From: Ferrovibrio sp.
GTDB lineage: Bacteria > Pseudomonadota > Alphaproteobacteria > Ferrovibrionales > Ferrovibrionaceae
NCBI RefSeq assembly: GCF_017994015.1
Contig: NZ_JAGOLP010000008.1
Location: 37,965-101,964 of the forward strand
Direction of reading: 5' to 3'
Length of the DNA: 64,000 nt
Part shown: positions 32,080 through 40,340 of the stretch, one piece after another
Position numbering within the stretch: position 1 is the stretch's first letter
Layout: each line of letters opens with the position of its first letter
Position numbers and translations under genes: made by a program
Notes under the pieces: model-generated
Seen by the model: only the letters and a program-made list of their open reading frames with translations
Told to the model about the DNA's origin: nothing
Databases searched by the model: none

Positions 32080-34134
32080 TTACTTGCCGGTCAGGTCGGT
32101 CACTGGCGGCCATGGGCTGGCCGGCGCCGCTTGCAGGCTTTGCAGCCGGGCGAGCAATTGTTGCGCCGCTGTATCCTGATGCAATGCTGACAGGATAGTG
32201 GCGGCGGCGCTGAAATCACGCTGCTGAATGGCGGACCAGGCAGCGGTGAAAGTCTCGGACCGGGCGGCTTCGGTGTCGTCCAGTGGTTCCAGCAAAGCCA
32301 CCGGCTGCTCGCGCCCCAGCACCCGGGCATGATCGATAAGCCGCCAGTGGCAAATGTCGCCCACCGCCTGCTTGGTGGTTTCGCTGGCCAGTATGCTGCT
32401 GCCGTAATATTTGTTGGCGCCTTCCAGCCGCGCCGCCAGATTAACCGCATCGCCGATTACGGTGTAATTGAAGCGGCGCGGCGCGCCGATATTGCCGATC
32501 AGCACCCGGCCGCTATTCAAGCCGATGCGGGTCTGGAATGTGGCGCCGTCTATGCCGAAAGCGGTGCCGGCCCGCCGCAGCCGGTTGCGCATCGCCAGCG
32601 CCGCGCGCACCGCCTGGGCGGCATGCTGCGGGTCGTCGGCCGGCGCACCAAACACGGCCACGATGGCATCGCCGATGAATTTGTCGACAAAGCCGCCATG
32701 CGCTTCGATGATCTCAGTCATGGCGGAGAAATAATTGTTCAGCGCCTGCACCAGTAGGGTTGGCCGGGCATTCTCGGCAATATGGGTGAAGCCGGCGATG
32801 TCGGAAAACAGCACCGTCACCTCGCGCTCCTCGCCGCCCAGTTCCGGCAGGCGGCCCGAGCGCAGCATGCCGTCGATCACTGAACTTGGCAGATAAAGCG
32901 CAAACAGCTTGGCAATCAGGCGCTTGTCATGATCGGTAACAACCATGCGATAGCCGGTGCCGGTGCCCAAAGCCAGAATCACAGCGGCTTCCAGGCCGAT
33001 CCAGGGCAGGGCATAACCCTGGTGCAGCAGCCAGGCGGCGCCGGTCGGCACAATCACCAGCAGGGCTGCCGCGATGCCACCGGCGGCGGTTAGCGGCAAG
33101 GCAAAAGCCGCCAGCAGCATGCCGCCAGCCAGGATCAGCGCAGCGCCAAACAAGGCCAGAACCGGCACCTCGCGCAAGGCATTGTCATGCAGCAGGTTGT
33201 TGATCGCGGTGGCATGGATAAAGGCGCCGGGGATGCTGTCACGCGCCAGATCGGCACGATGCAACAGCAAAGGCTCCAGCTTGCAGCGCGGCGGGGATGC
33301 GCTGCCTTCCGGCACCGTGGCATGACGCAGCGACGTGAGGCGGCGATCCTCCACATCCAGCACAGTGGCGAACAACACCGCCTTGCCGGCAAAGTGGCGG
33401 GCGAAATATGCCGTATCGCCGGCTTCGGCACAGGCCAGCAAGTCGGCCAGGGAATAGCTCGGGATGGCGCCCGGCCTGGTGCTGAAATTCAGCAGCAGCG
33501 AGCCGGTGCTGGCTTCCGGCAGTGCCAGAGCCGGCTTCAGGCGCTGCGCCAGTTCGGCGGCAAAGGCCGGCTCGCGCCCGGCGCCATCGGGCAGGGCAAA
33601 GCTGAGCGGCAGGCGCCGGATGATGCCATCGCCATCTTCCAGCACATTCAGCGAGCGGATATTGGCGCCGCCGCCCACGGCCAGTTGCTGCATCGGATGC
33701 GGCTGGATCGGCTGTGCCGCATGTTGCACCTTGCCCAGCACCAGCTTGCCGTCACGCGCCACCTGGCGCAGTGTCAACAGGAAATCGCGGTCATAGCCGC
33801 GCTGCATGGTCTCCAGCGAGGTGGGAAACACCAAGTCGAAGCCGATCACACCGGCGCCGGCTTCATGCACGGCGCGCAGCACCTTGGCCAGATGCGGTGT
33901 CCAGGCGGCCTGCGGGGTGGCCTGAAAAGGCGGGCGCCGATAGGTTTCCTCGTCCAGCGCCACCACCACGGCGGCACTTTCCACCGGCATGGCTTGCAGG
34001 CCCGGCAGGCGGTGGCGCAAAGCCATGGCGGTATCCAGCGACGGCCCGGCCAGCCAGACGGCTAGCGGTGATGCCGCCAGCAAGGCCAGCAGCAGGGCCA
34101 GGGCGGCCAGCGCGCCGAGGTCGCGCCAGCGCAT
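32080..34134 (-). CDS. CHASE2-domain class III adenylate cyclase
   Basis: A 684-residue membrane enzyme: N-terminal helix (~8-27), extracytoplasmic CHASE2 sensor (~30-320), three membrane helices (~325-395), cytoplasmic class III cyclase (~430-610) and a helical C-terminal tail. Metal Asp residues occur in LFSDIAGFT and GDAIVAVFG; Lys in DKFIGD and Asp in TVIGDAVNLAARLE are the adenine-specifying pair, so ATP to cAMP is expected. It starts four bases after the stop of the small periplasmic-protein gene, so the two are one operon. The sensor faces the same compartment as the CHAT protein encoded opposite. Confidence 0.92.
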   Translation of the reverse strand: MRWRDLGALAALALLLALLAASPLAVWLAGPSLDTAMALRHRLPGLQAMPVESAAVVVALDEETYRRPPFQATPQAAWTPHLAKVLRAVHEAGAGVIGFDLVFPTSLETMQRGYDRDFLLTLRQVARDGKLVLGKVQHAAQPIQPHPMQQLAVGGGANIRSLNVLEDGDGIIRRLPLSFALPDGAGREPAFAAELAQRLKPALALPEASTGSLLLNFSTRPGAIPSYSLADLLACAEAGDTAYFARHFAGKAVLFATVLDVEDRRLTSLRHATVPEGSASPPRCKLEPLLLHRADLARDSIPGAFIHATAINNLLHDNALREVPVLALFGAALILAGGMLLAAFALPLTAAGGIAAALLVIVPTGAAWLLHQGYALPWIGLEAAVILALGTGTGYRMVVTDHDKRLIAKLFALYLPSSVIDGMLRSGRLPELGGEEREVTVLFSDIAGFTHIAENARPTLLVQALNNYFSAMTEIIEAHGGFVDKFIGDAIVAVFGAPADDPQHAAQAVRAALAMRNRLRRAGTAFGIDGATFQTRIGLNSGRVLIGNIGAPRRFNYTVIGDAVNLAARLEGANKYYGSSILASETTKQAVGDICHWRLIDHARVLGREQPVALLEPLDDTEAARSETFTAAWSAIQQRDFSAAATILSALHQDTAAQQLLARLQSLQAAPASPWPPVTDLTGK

Positions 34135-34137
34135 ATT

Positions 34138-34806
34138 CTATAAGCGGATCAGGCGGGTCAGCAGCGGGCCGGCGCCGCTGGTGGCATCCATGGCGACGCG
34201 GAAAATCACGCTATGGTCGCCCAGTTTGGCGCGGTACAGGCCACCCTGGAACAGTTCCACGCCTTCCTTGGCCAGGTCCACCACCGGGCCGGTAACGGTG
34301 AAGCCGCGTGGCGTGCTTGGCTTGTCCAGCCGCTCCAGCACCAGCTCCATGCCAGTGGCATGCACCGAGAAAACCGGCATGGTGGAATTCACTGTCAGGC
34401 TGGCTTCCGGCTCGCCGGGGCGGGATTTGCCGCTGCCTGGCCCGCCGCGAAACACCATGGCGCCGCTTTTACCGGCCTGGGCCGTGGTCAGGTTAAGGTT
34501 GCCGCTGCATTTCAGCGTCTCACGGCTCAGGCTGCCACCGGTCACGCTTGAGGCTTCGGCGCCGATGCTGACCTTGCCGCCCTTGATGGTCTCACGATTG
34601 CAGGATTTCAGATATCCCAGCACCAGCGTGGCACCGGGCGGCAAAGTGATGCTCTGGCCGGCATCCAGGTAATCGAAGGCGGCAATGCCGGACACAGCGC
34701 CGCTCACATCTTCAACAATGGCTGCCGGTTCGGCGGCCTGACCGGGCTGTGCGGAAAGCAACAACGGCAAGGCGAGCAAAGGCAGGTGGCGCATCTGGAA
34801 ACGCAT
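34138..34806 (-). CDS. Small exported FecR-like protein, two conserved-looking Cys
   Basis: A 222-residue protein with a signal peptide (LPLLALPLLLSAQPGQA) and a beta-rich body. The start (VEDVSGAVSGIAAFDYLDAGQSITLPPGATLVLGYL) resembles FecR-type ligand domains: a glycine-rich strand, an inducible 'level' turn and a strand. Two cysteines in LKSCNRETI and LKCSGNL could form a disulfide. The second half (~110-222) has no family I recognise. First gene of the operon with the CHASE2 cyclase, so probably a periplasmic ligand-binding or stabilising partner of the sensor. Function not established. Confidence 0.7.
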   Translation of the reverse strand: MRFQMRHLPLLALPLLLSAQPGQAAEPAAIVEDVSGAVSGIAAFDYLDAGQSITLPPGATLVLGYLKSCNRETIKGGKVSIGAEASSVTGGSLSRETLKCSGNLNLTTAQAGKSGAMVFRGGPGSGKSRPGEPEASLTVNSTMPVFSVHATGMELVLERLDKPSTPRGFTVTGPVVDLAKEGVELFQGGLYRAKLGDHSVIFRVAMDATSGAGPLLTRLIRL

Positions 34807-34898
34807 GGCGCTGAGTACTCCACAAAAATGCTTACACGGATAGTCTAGCGCGTTCTGCGGCGGCGCCCAAGAATTCCACCGGCCATATTATTATGACC

Positions 34899-35669
34899 TC
34901 AATCCGCCACCAGGGTTTCACCCAGGCCGGCGCGGCGCAGGGCTGCCAGCAGCTTGCGGTCGGCGCCGGTATCGGTCACCAGCAGGTCGATGCGATTGCA
35001 GGGGCAGATTGCAACACGGCTGGCATGACCCAACTTGGCGTGGTCGGCGAGGAACAGCACACGCTGGCTCTGCTGGATCATGGCGCGGGCGATTTCCGCC
35101 TCATGCAACACAAAATCGGTGGCGCCGTGATCGGGATGGATGCCAACCGGCGAAAGCAGGGCGATATCGGCGCGGAAACGGGCAATCTCGCTCAATGTCA
35201 ATTCCCCATACGTGCCTGGCACATCGCTATGCAGCCGGCCACCCAGCAGCAGCGTGGTCACATCCTGGCGCAATCCGTTCAGCGTGTTTGCCACGTCGAT
35301 GGAGTTGGTAATGATGGTCAGGCCGGCAATCTTGCCCAGTTCGGCGGCCAGGATGGCAGTGGTGGAGCCGGCATCAATGAAACAGACTTGGCCGGGTTTG
35401 ACCTCACGGGCGGCGGCGCGGGCAATGGCCTGCTTTTCCTTGCGTCTTACTTGTAGGCGGTCGGCAAACGGCGCTTCGCTTGGTGGTTCGGGCAGCACTG
35501 CGCCGCCATGCACGCGCTTCAGCAGCCCGGCGGCTTCCAGTTCCAGCAAGTCACGGCGGATGGTCTCGCGTGAGACATCCAGGTCACGCGCCAGATCGTC
35601 GGCCGATATCTGCTTGAACTGATGTAGCAGCCCCTGGATACGGCGATGGCGTTCCTGCGCCCACATCAC
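34899..35669 (-). CDS. DeoR/GlpR-family transcriptional regulator
   Basis: A 256-residue DeoR regulator: N-terminal HTH (ERHRRIQGLLHQFKQISADD, LDVSRETIRRDLLELEAAG) and a sugar-phosphate-isomerase-like effector domain (IDAGSTTAILAAEL, NSIDVANTL, LGGRL, FLADHAKLG). The family usually responds to phosphorylated metabolites. GTG 35669 or ATG 35666 are both possible starts. It is the last gene of the ABC operon and probably represses both divergent operons through the tandem repeats at 39464-39487. Confidence 0.9.
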   Translation of the reverse strand: MMWAQERHRRIQGLLHQFKQISADDLARDLDVSRETIRRDLLELEAAGLLKRVHGGAVLPEPPSEAPFADRLQVRRKEKQAIARAAAREVKPGQVCFIDAGSTTAILAAELGKIAGLTIITNSIDVANTLNGLRQDVTTLLLGGRLHSDVPGTYGELTLSEIARFRADIALLSPVGIHPDHGATDFVLHEAEIARAMIQQSQRVLFLADHAKLGHASRVAICPCNRIDLLVTDTGADRKLLAALRRAGLGETLVAD

Positions 35670-35682
35670 GCTGGTTCCATCA

Positions 35683-37371
35683 TCACGCCGCCTCGGGCAA
35701 TCGGGTGCGGCGCTGTGCCAGATAGACCGTACCGCGCGCCAGCAGCAGCGCAGCGGCCACCACTGTCATGATCACGGTGGAGAAGGCGGCGGCCTGCGAG
35801 GTGTAACCGCCCTCGTCGAGCCGCATCACGGTGACGGCAGCCAGCATCAGCTTTGGCGTCACCAGGAAGATCACTGCGGAAAGCGTCACCATCGAACTCA
35901 TGAACAGGAAGAAAAACACCGAGACCAGCGTGGGCAATATATAAGGCACATAAACATCCCGCACCACCGCCCAGGTAGACGCGCCGATGCAGGTGGCGGC
36001 TTCTTCCAGCGCCGGCGGAATCTGGCGCAGGCCGGTGGTCATCGTGGCAAAACCCTGGGTGTGGTAGTGATAGAAATTGCACATCGCCAGCAAGGTGGCG
36101 CTGCCATAAAGCAGCACCAGCGGTGTGCCGGGCTGGTTGAAGGCAAAGACATAGGCAAGGCCCAGCACCAGGCCGGGCACGGCGGCCGGCAGCATGGCGA
36201 TGAAATAGATTACGCGCGCCAGGATATTGCCCTGCGGCCCCTGCATGCGTTTCAAGGCCACGGCCAGCAACAGCAGAAACACTGTGCCGAAGCCGGCAGC
36301 CGCAGCCGATACACCGATGCTGATCCAGAGTGGATCATAGCCGCCCGCCAGCTTGATATCGTAATGCCGCAAGGTGAAATCCAGCCGATAGGGCCACAGC
36401 CGCATGAAACTGGCATACACCACCACGCCCACCACACTGAGCGGCGCCAGCGCCAGCAGCCAGGCCAGCGTGCCGATGATGCCGTCGCGCCAGGGATCGC
36501 GGCCCGGCCGATAGGGCACGGCGGCTTCCGATTGTGTGCCGAACTGGCGCTGTGTTGCCAGTCGTTCAAAATAGAAGGCCAGCAAGGTGGGCAGCAGCAG
36601 CAGCATGCCCACCACGGCGCCGAGGTTAAGATTCATCTGGCCGATCACCTGATTATAGATCTCGATCGCCAGCACGGTGTAATCGCCGCCGATCACGGCG
36701 GCATTGCCAAAATCGGTGATGGTGACTGTGAAAACCACAAATACCGCGCTGAGCAGGCCATAGCGGATGTTGGGCAGGGTCAGGTCAACGAAGCGGCGCC
36801 AGCCCGAGGCGCCCATCACTTCCGCCGCCTCGAACAATCTTGCATCGGCATGGCGCAAGGCGGCGCCGATGATCATCGCCGCCTGCGGCAGGGCATAAAG
36901 CGTGTTGGCGATCAGCAGGCCCCAGAAGCCATAGATTTCGACATTCAGGCCAAAACTCTTGTTTATCAACCCGTTGCGGCCAAGCAGGAAGATCAGGCCC
37001 AGGCCCTGCACCAGTGATGGTGCGATGATCGGCAGCGAGATGATGGCCAGCAGCACGGCCTTGAGCCAGAGCCGGCAGCGATGCAGCGCAAAAGCCACCA
37101 GCAGGCCGAGCAGTACGGTGAGGAGCGTGGTGGCCAGGCCCATCACAAGGCTGTTCTGCAATGCCTTGAGAAAGCCGCGTGAACCAAGAATGCGCGTGAA
37201 ATTGCCAAGGCCAAGTGCGCCATCGGGCTCCAGCAGGCTGCGATAGCCCATCATGCCGATCGGATAGGCGAAGAACAGCAGCAGGGCAGCGCCGGGCAGC
37301 AGCAGGCAGAACAGATTGAACAGGCGGTCGGCGCGATCCTGCGCCAGCGGCGGGCTCGGCTGCGCCGGCAT
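35683..37371 (-). CDS. ABC transporter permease, fused two-domain (2-aminoethylphosphonate/ferric type)
   Basis: A 562-residue inner-membrane permease with two homologous halves, each about six spans with an EAA loop: AAEVMGASGWRRFVDLTLP near the middle of the first half and AATCIGASTWAVVRDVYVP in the second. Fused permeases of this kind belong to the Fe3+/2-aminoethylphosphonate/putative sugar-phosphate class. It lies between the ATPase (two-base gap upstream) and the DeoR gene. Confidence 0.9.
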   Translation of the reverse strand: MPAQPSPPLAQDRADRLFNLFCLLLPGAALLLFFAYPIGMMGYRSLLEPDGALGLGNFTRILGSRGFLKALQNSLVMGLATTLLTVLLGLLVAFALHRCRLWLKAVLLAIISLPIIAPSLVQGLGLIFLLGRNGLINKSFGLNVEIYGFWGLLIANTLYALPQAAMIIGAALRHADARLFEAAEVMGASGWRRFVDLTLPNIRYGLLSAVFVVFTVTITDFGNAAVIGGDYTVLAIEIYNQVIGQMNLNLGAVVGMLLLLPTLLAFYFERLATQRQFGTQSEAAVPYRPGRDPWRDGIIGTLAWLLALAPLSVVGVVVYASFMRLWPYRLDFTLRHYDIKLAGGYDPLWISIGVSAAAAGFGTVFLLLLAVALKRMQGPQGNILARVIYFIAMLPAAVPGLVLGLAYVFAFNQPGTPLVLLYGSATLLAMCNFYHYHTQGFATMTTGLRQIPPALEEAATCIGASTWAVVRDVYVPYILPTLVSVFFFLFMSSMVTLSAVIFLVTPKLMLAAVTVMRLDEGGYTSQAAAFSTVIMTVVAAALLLARGTVYLAQRRTRLPEAA

Positions 37372-37373
37372 GC

Positions 37374-38366
37374 TCAGGCCGCAACCCAGGCAGCGCGCGC
37401 CGGATCAACCGCGATCTCAACGCCATCACCGGGATTGAAGCTGGAGCGGCCATTCTGCTCCGCCACCAACGGGCCTAGTGGGGTTTCAAGCTTGAGCCGG
37501 GTGATGTTGCCCAGGAAGCTGACCGTCTGCACGGTGCCGAAACTGCCGGGTGCGATGCCAACATGCTCGGGCCGCAGGCAGAGCAGATGGTCGTTGCCCG
37601 GGCAGCCCTGCATCAATTCGGGCCGCGCCGCCGCCAGCCTTTCAGGCGCGATCAGGTTGCTCACGCCCATGAAATCGGCCACGAAGCGGGTGGCCGGATG
37701 CAAATACAGATCGGCCGGGCTGCCGGCCTGTTCGATGCGGCCCCGGCTCATGCAGATGATGCGGTCGGCCAGACTGAGCGCCTCCTCCTGGTCATGCGTC
37801 ACCATCACGGTGGGGATTTGCAGGCGGCGCTGCAAATCGCGGATTTCCTCGCGCAGCTCGGCCCGCACTTTGGCATCCAGTGCCGAAAGCGGTTCGTCCA
37901 GCAGCAGCAAGGCCGGATCGGCGGCGATGGCGCGGGCCAGCGCCACACGCTGCTGCTGGCCGCCCGACAATTCCCAGGGAAAACGCTCGGCAATCTGCGG
38001 CAGCTTGATCAGTGCCAGCAATTCAAGCACGCGCGCGTTGATCTGCTCCCTGGACGTGCCGCGCAGTTTCAGGCCATAGCCGATATTGTCGGCAACGGTC
38101 ATGTTGGGGAACAGTGAATAAGATTGAAACACAATGCCGAAGCCGCGCTGCCGCGCCGGCACCTGGGTCAGATCACGTCCGGCCAGGGTGAGGCGGCCGG
38201 CATCCATGGTCAGCAGCCCGGCGATGATGCGCAAAAGCGTGGTCTTGCCGCAGCCGGAGGGGCCGAGCAGGCAGACGAACTCGCCGGCAGCAACACCCAG
38301 CGAGACATTGTCCAATGCCACAAGCGGGCCGAAACTCTTGCGCACGCTGTCGAGAACCAGATGCAT
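37374..38366 (-). CDS. ABC transporter ATP-binding protein, 2-aminoethylphosphonate/spermidine-type
   Basis: A 330-residue ATPase: Walker A GPSGCGKTT, signature LSGGQQQR, Walker B LLLLDEPLSALD, switch MVTHDQEEAL, and a C-terminal TOBE-like domain (LRPEHVGI, VQTVSFLGNITRLKLE). The class serves Fe3+, 2-aminoethylphosphonate, polyamine and similar importers. It follows the binding-protein gene across an intrinsic terminator-like hairpin. Confidence 0.9.
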   Translation of the reverse strand: MHLVLDSVRKSFGPLVALDNVSLGVAAGEFVCLLGPSGCGKTTLLRIIAGLLTMDAGRLTLAGRDLTQVPARQRGFGIVFQSYSLFPNMTVADNIGYGLKLRGTSREQINARVLELLALIKLPQIAERFPWELSGGQQQRVALARAIAADPALLLLDEPLSALDAKVRAELREEIRDLQRRLQIPTVMVTHDQEEALSLADRIICMSRGRIEQAGSPADLYLHPATRFVADFMGVSNLIAPERLAAARPELMQGCPGNDHLLCLRPEHVGIAPGSFGTVQTVSFLGNITRLKLETPLGPLVAEQNGRSSFNPGDGVEIAVDPARAAWVAA

Positions 38367-38384
38367 CGGATACCCATCATGCAG

Positions 38385-38416
38385 AAAAAAGCCCCGGACA
38401 AAAAACTGCCCGGGGC
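38385..38416 (-). terminator. Intrinsic terminator-like hairpin after the binding-protein gene
   Basis: On the minus strand a 10-bp GC stem (GCCCCGGGCA/TGTCCGGGGC, one mismatch) is followed directly by TTTTTT. It lies between the binding-protein stop (38426) and the ATPase ATG, and is the most convincing intrinsic terminator in the window. It probably attenuates downstream expression. Confidence 0.75.
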
Positions 38417-38425
38417 TGGCAGGCC

Positions 38426-39442
38426 TCAGCGGCCGATTTCCTTGTTCCAGCGTGCCAGGATGGCATCGCGCTGTTGCGCCGAAGCCGCGAAATCCATCTT
38501 GTAGAGAATGCTGCCCGGATCTTCCGGCATGCCGGCCTCGCGCGCCACCTTGCCCGGTTTGAAGCCCGGCAGTGTCACCAACTCCTTGTACTTGCCATAC
38601 AGCCCGGCGGCATTGGCCGAGAGTGTCCAGTCGAGGAATTTCTTTGCATCAGCCTTGTTCTTCGATGCAGCCATCAGGCCGGAGGCTTCCAGTTCATAGC
38701 CGGCGCCTTCGGCCGGCAGCACCATGGCCAGCGGGAAGCCTTCCTCGATCGACTTGATCGCAGCGAAAGCCAGGGAAGTGCCGATGGCGAATTCGCCGGC
38801 CCGGGCCTGGCGGCAGGGCCGCGAGCCGGACTTGATATATTGATTGACGTTGCCATCAAGCTGCTTGAGGAAGGCCCAGCCCTTTTCCTCGCCCATATTC
38901 TGGAGGATCGACACGATCTGTAGATAGCCGGTGCCGGACGATACCGGGTTCGGCATGGCGATTTCGCCCTTGAAGGCTGGATTAAGCAGGTCGGCCCAGC
39001 TTTTCGGCATCGGTAGGTTCTTCTGCTTCAGGCGTTCGGTATTGACGCAGAAGGCGCCGATATAGCCGGTGGCGGCAAACCACTTCTTGTCGGCGGCGAC
39101 ATAGGCGGCGCCCATCTTTTCGCTGCCCTTGGCGGCATAGGGTTCCACCAGGGCCAGCACGCGCGGGTCCATCATGTTGGTGACGGCCCAGCCCCAGATC
39201 ACGTCATGCTGCGGATTGCCGGCTTCAGCCAGAATGCGGGCGCCGAGATCGCCGGTGGACAGGCGCAGCACATTCACGGTCACGTCCGGAATGTCTTTCT
39301 TGGCCTGGGCCACATAATCGGCGATTTCGTCTTCTTCCAGCGCGGTATACACGGTGATCGAGCCGGCCAGTGCCGTGTTGGCGATTGTGGCCGCTGCCAG
39401 CAGCAAAGTACCTGCCGCCCAGCCAAAAATTTTGTGCTGCAT
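38426..39442 (-). CDS. ABC transporter substrate-binding protein, 2-aminoethylphosphonate/Fe3+ family
   Basis: A 338-residue periplasmic receptor. Signal peptide MQHKIFGWAAGTLLLAA...TALA, mature start GSITVYTALEEDEI. SWADLLNPAFKGEIAMPNP, SGTGYLQIVSIL and AEGAGYELEASGLM are the blocks of the extracellular solute-binding family 1 members annotated for 2-aminoethylphosphonate or iron. There is no Tyr-Tyr iron motif evident, so an organic ligand is favoured. ATG 39442 has AGGGGGA upstream; 36 upstream in-frame codons are rejected because they cross the promoter and tandem repeats. Confidence 0.88.
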   Translation of the reverse strand: MQHKIFGWAAGTLLLAAATIANTALAGSITVYTALEEDEIADYVAQAKKDIPDVTVNVLRLSTGDLGARILAEAGNPQHDVIWGWAVTNMMDPRVLALVEPYAAKGSEKMGAAYVAADKKWFAATGYIGAFCVNTERLKQKNLPMPKSWADLLNPAFKGEIAMPNPVSSGTGYLQIVSILQNMGEEKGWAFLKQLDGNVNQYIKSGSRPCRQARAGEFAIGTSLAFAAIKSIEEGFPLAMVLPAEGAGYELEASGLMAASKNKADAKKFLDWTLSANAAGLYGKYKELVTLPGFKPGKVAREAGMPEDPGSILYKMDFAASAQQRDAILARWNKEIGR

Positions 39443-39463
39443 GGTAATCCCCCTGTTATGTAG

Positions 39464-39487
39464 CGAATTCTGGCACGAATTCTTGCA
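39464..39487. promoter_or_regulatory. Tandem 12-bp direct repeat, candidate DeoR operator
   Basis: CGAATTCTGGCA immediately followed by CGAATTCTTGCA (11 of 12 identical), 22-45 bases upstream of the binding-protein ATG and in the divergent gap with the phosphatase operon. DeoR-family regulators often bind direct repeats, and the operon ends with a DeoR gene. Confidence 0.6.
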
Positions 39488-39505
39488 GAGAACCGGAAAG
39501 CCGTC

Positions 39506-39533
39506 TATATAAAAACCACACATAAATCCACAA
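39506..39533 (-). promoter_or_regulatory. Sigma70-like promoter for the transporter operon
   Basis: On the minus strand -35 TTGTGG (39533-39528), a 16-base spacer and -10 TATATA (39511-39506). The tandem repeats lie just downstream of the predicted start point, where a bound repressor would block transcription. Confidence 0.5.
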
Positions 39534-39543
39534 AACACCAAAA

Positions 39544-40338
39544 ATGCCACTCGCCACCCATCCCGCCAGCCCCCATTCCCACCGTGCCACGGCCGAAGCC
39601 CTGGCGGCGGCGGCGCGGCCGATTGCCAAGCAGTATTTCAGGCAGAAACTGGCGGTTGAGCATAAGGCGGATGACAGCCCGGTAACCGTGGCAGACCGTT
39701 CCATCGAAGCGGCGATGCGCTCGATTCTGACCGAGCGCCACCCGGATCATGCAATTTTTGGCGAGGAGCATGGCGCCGAGCGGCTGGGCGCCCGTTTCAC
39801 CTGGGTGATCGACCCGATCGACGGCACCAAGAGTTTTGTTACCGGCCTGCCGCTATTCGGCACCCTGGTGGCTCTGCTGGAAAACGGCGTGCCGCGCCTG
39901 GGCCTGATCGACATGCCGGTGCTGAGCGAAACCTGGATCGGCGAGGCCGGCCAGCCGACGCGGTTCAACAATGCGCTTTGCCGCGCCAGCGGCTGCACCG
40001 ATCCGGCCGAAGCAGTGCTTTACGCCACCTCGCCGGATATGTTCGAGGGCGCGTCCCGCGCCGGCTTCGAGCGGGTCAGCCAGACGGTGCGGCTGCGGCG
40101 TTTTGGCGGCGATTGTTACGCTTATGGCCTGCTGGCGGCCGGCCATGTCGATCTGGTGATCGAGGTTGGCCTGCAACCCTATGATTATCTGCCGCTGGTG
40201 GCGGTGATTGAAGGGGCGGGCGGTGTGGTCACTGACTGGGCCGGCCAGCCGCTCGGTCTTGCTTCGGATGGCCGCGTGGTGGCGGCGGCCTCGCCGGCAT
40301 TGCATCAATGGGCGTTGCGCACGATCAACGGGGGATGA
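39544..40338 (+). CDS. Inositol-monophosphatase-family phosphatase (HisN-like)
   Basis: A 264-residue Mg-dependent phosphomonoesterase: IFGEEHG (metal Glu), WVIDPIDGTKSF (metal Asp pair) and a C-terminal YDYLPLVAVIEGAGG. Length and the KADDSPVTVADRSIE block resemble HisN-type histidinol phosphatases, but no his genes are near. Its stop overlaps the ATG at 40335, linking it to the glutamine-synthetase-like gene. In this operon it probably removes phosphate from an imported amino-alcohol phosphate or similar ester; that is inference. No clear ribosome binding site precedes the ATG. Confidence 0.88.
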   Translation: MPLATHPASPHSHRATAEALAAAARPIAKQYFRQKLAVEHKADDSPVTVADRSIEAAMRSILTERHPDHAIFGEEHGAERLGARFTWVIDPIDGTKSFVTGLPLFGTLVALLENGVPRLGLIDMPVLSETWIGEAGQPTRFNNALCRASGCTDPAEAVLYATSPDMFEGASRAGFERVSQTVRLRRFGGDCYAYGLLAAGHVDLVIEVGLQPYDYLPLVAVIEGAGGVVTDWAGQPLGLASDGRVVAAASPALHQWALRTINGG

Positions 40339-40340
40339 GC

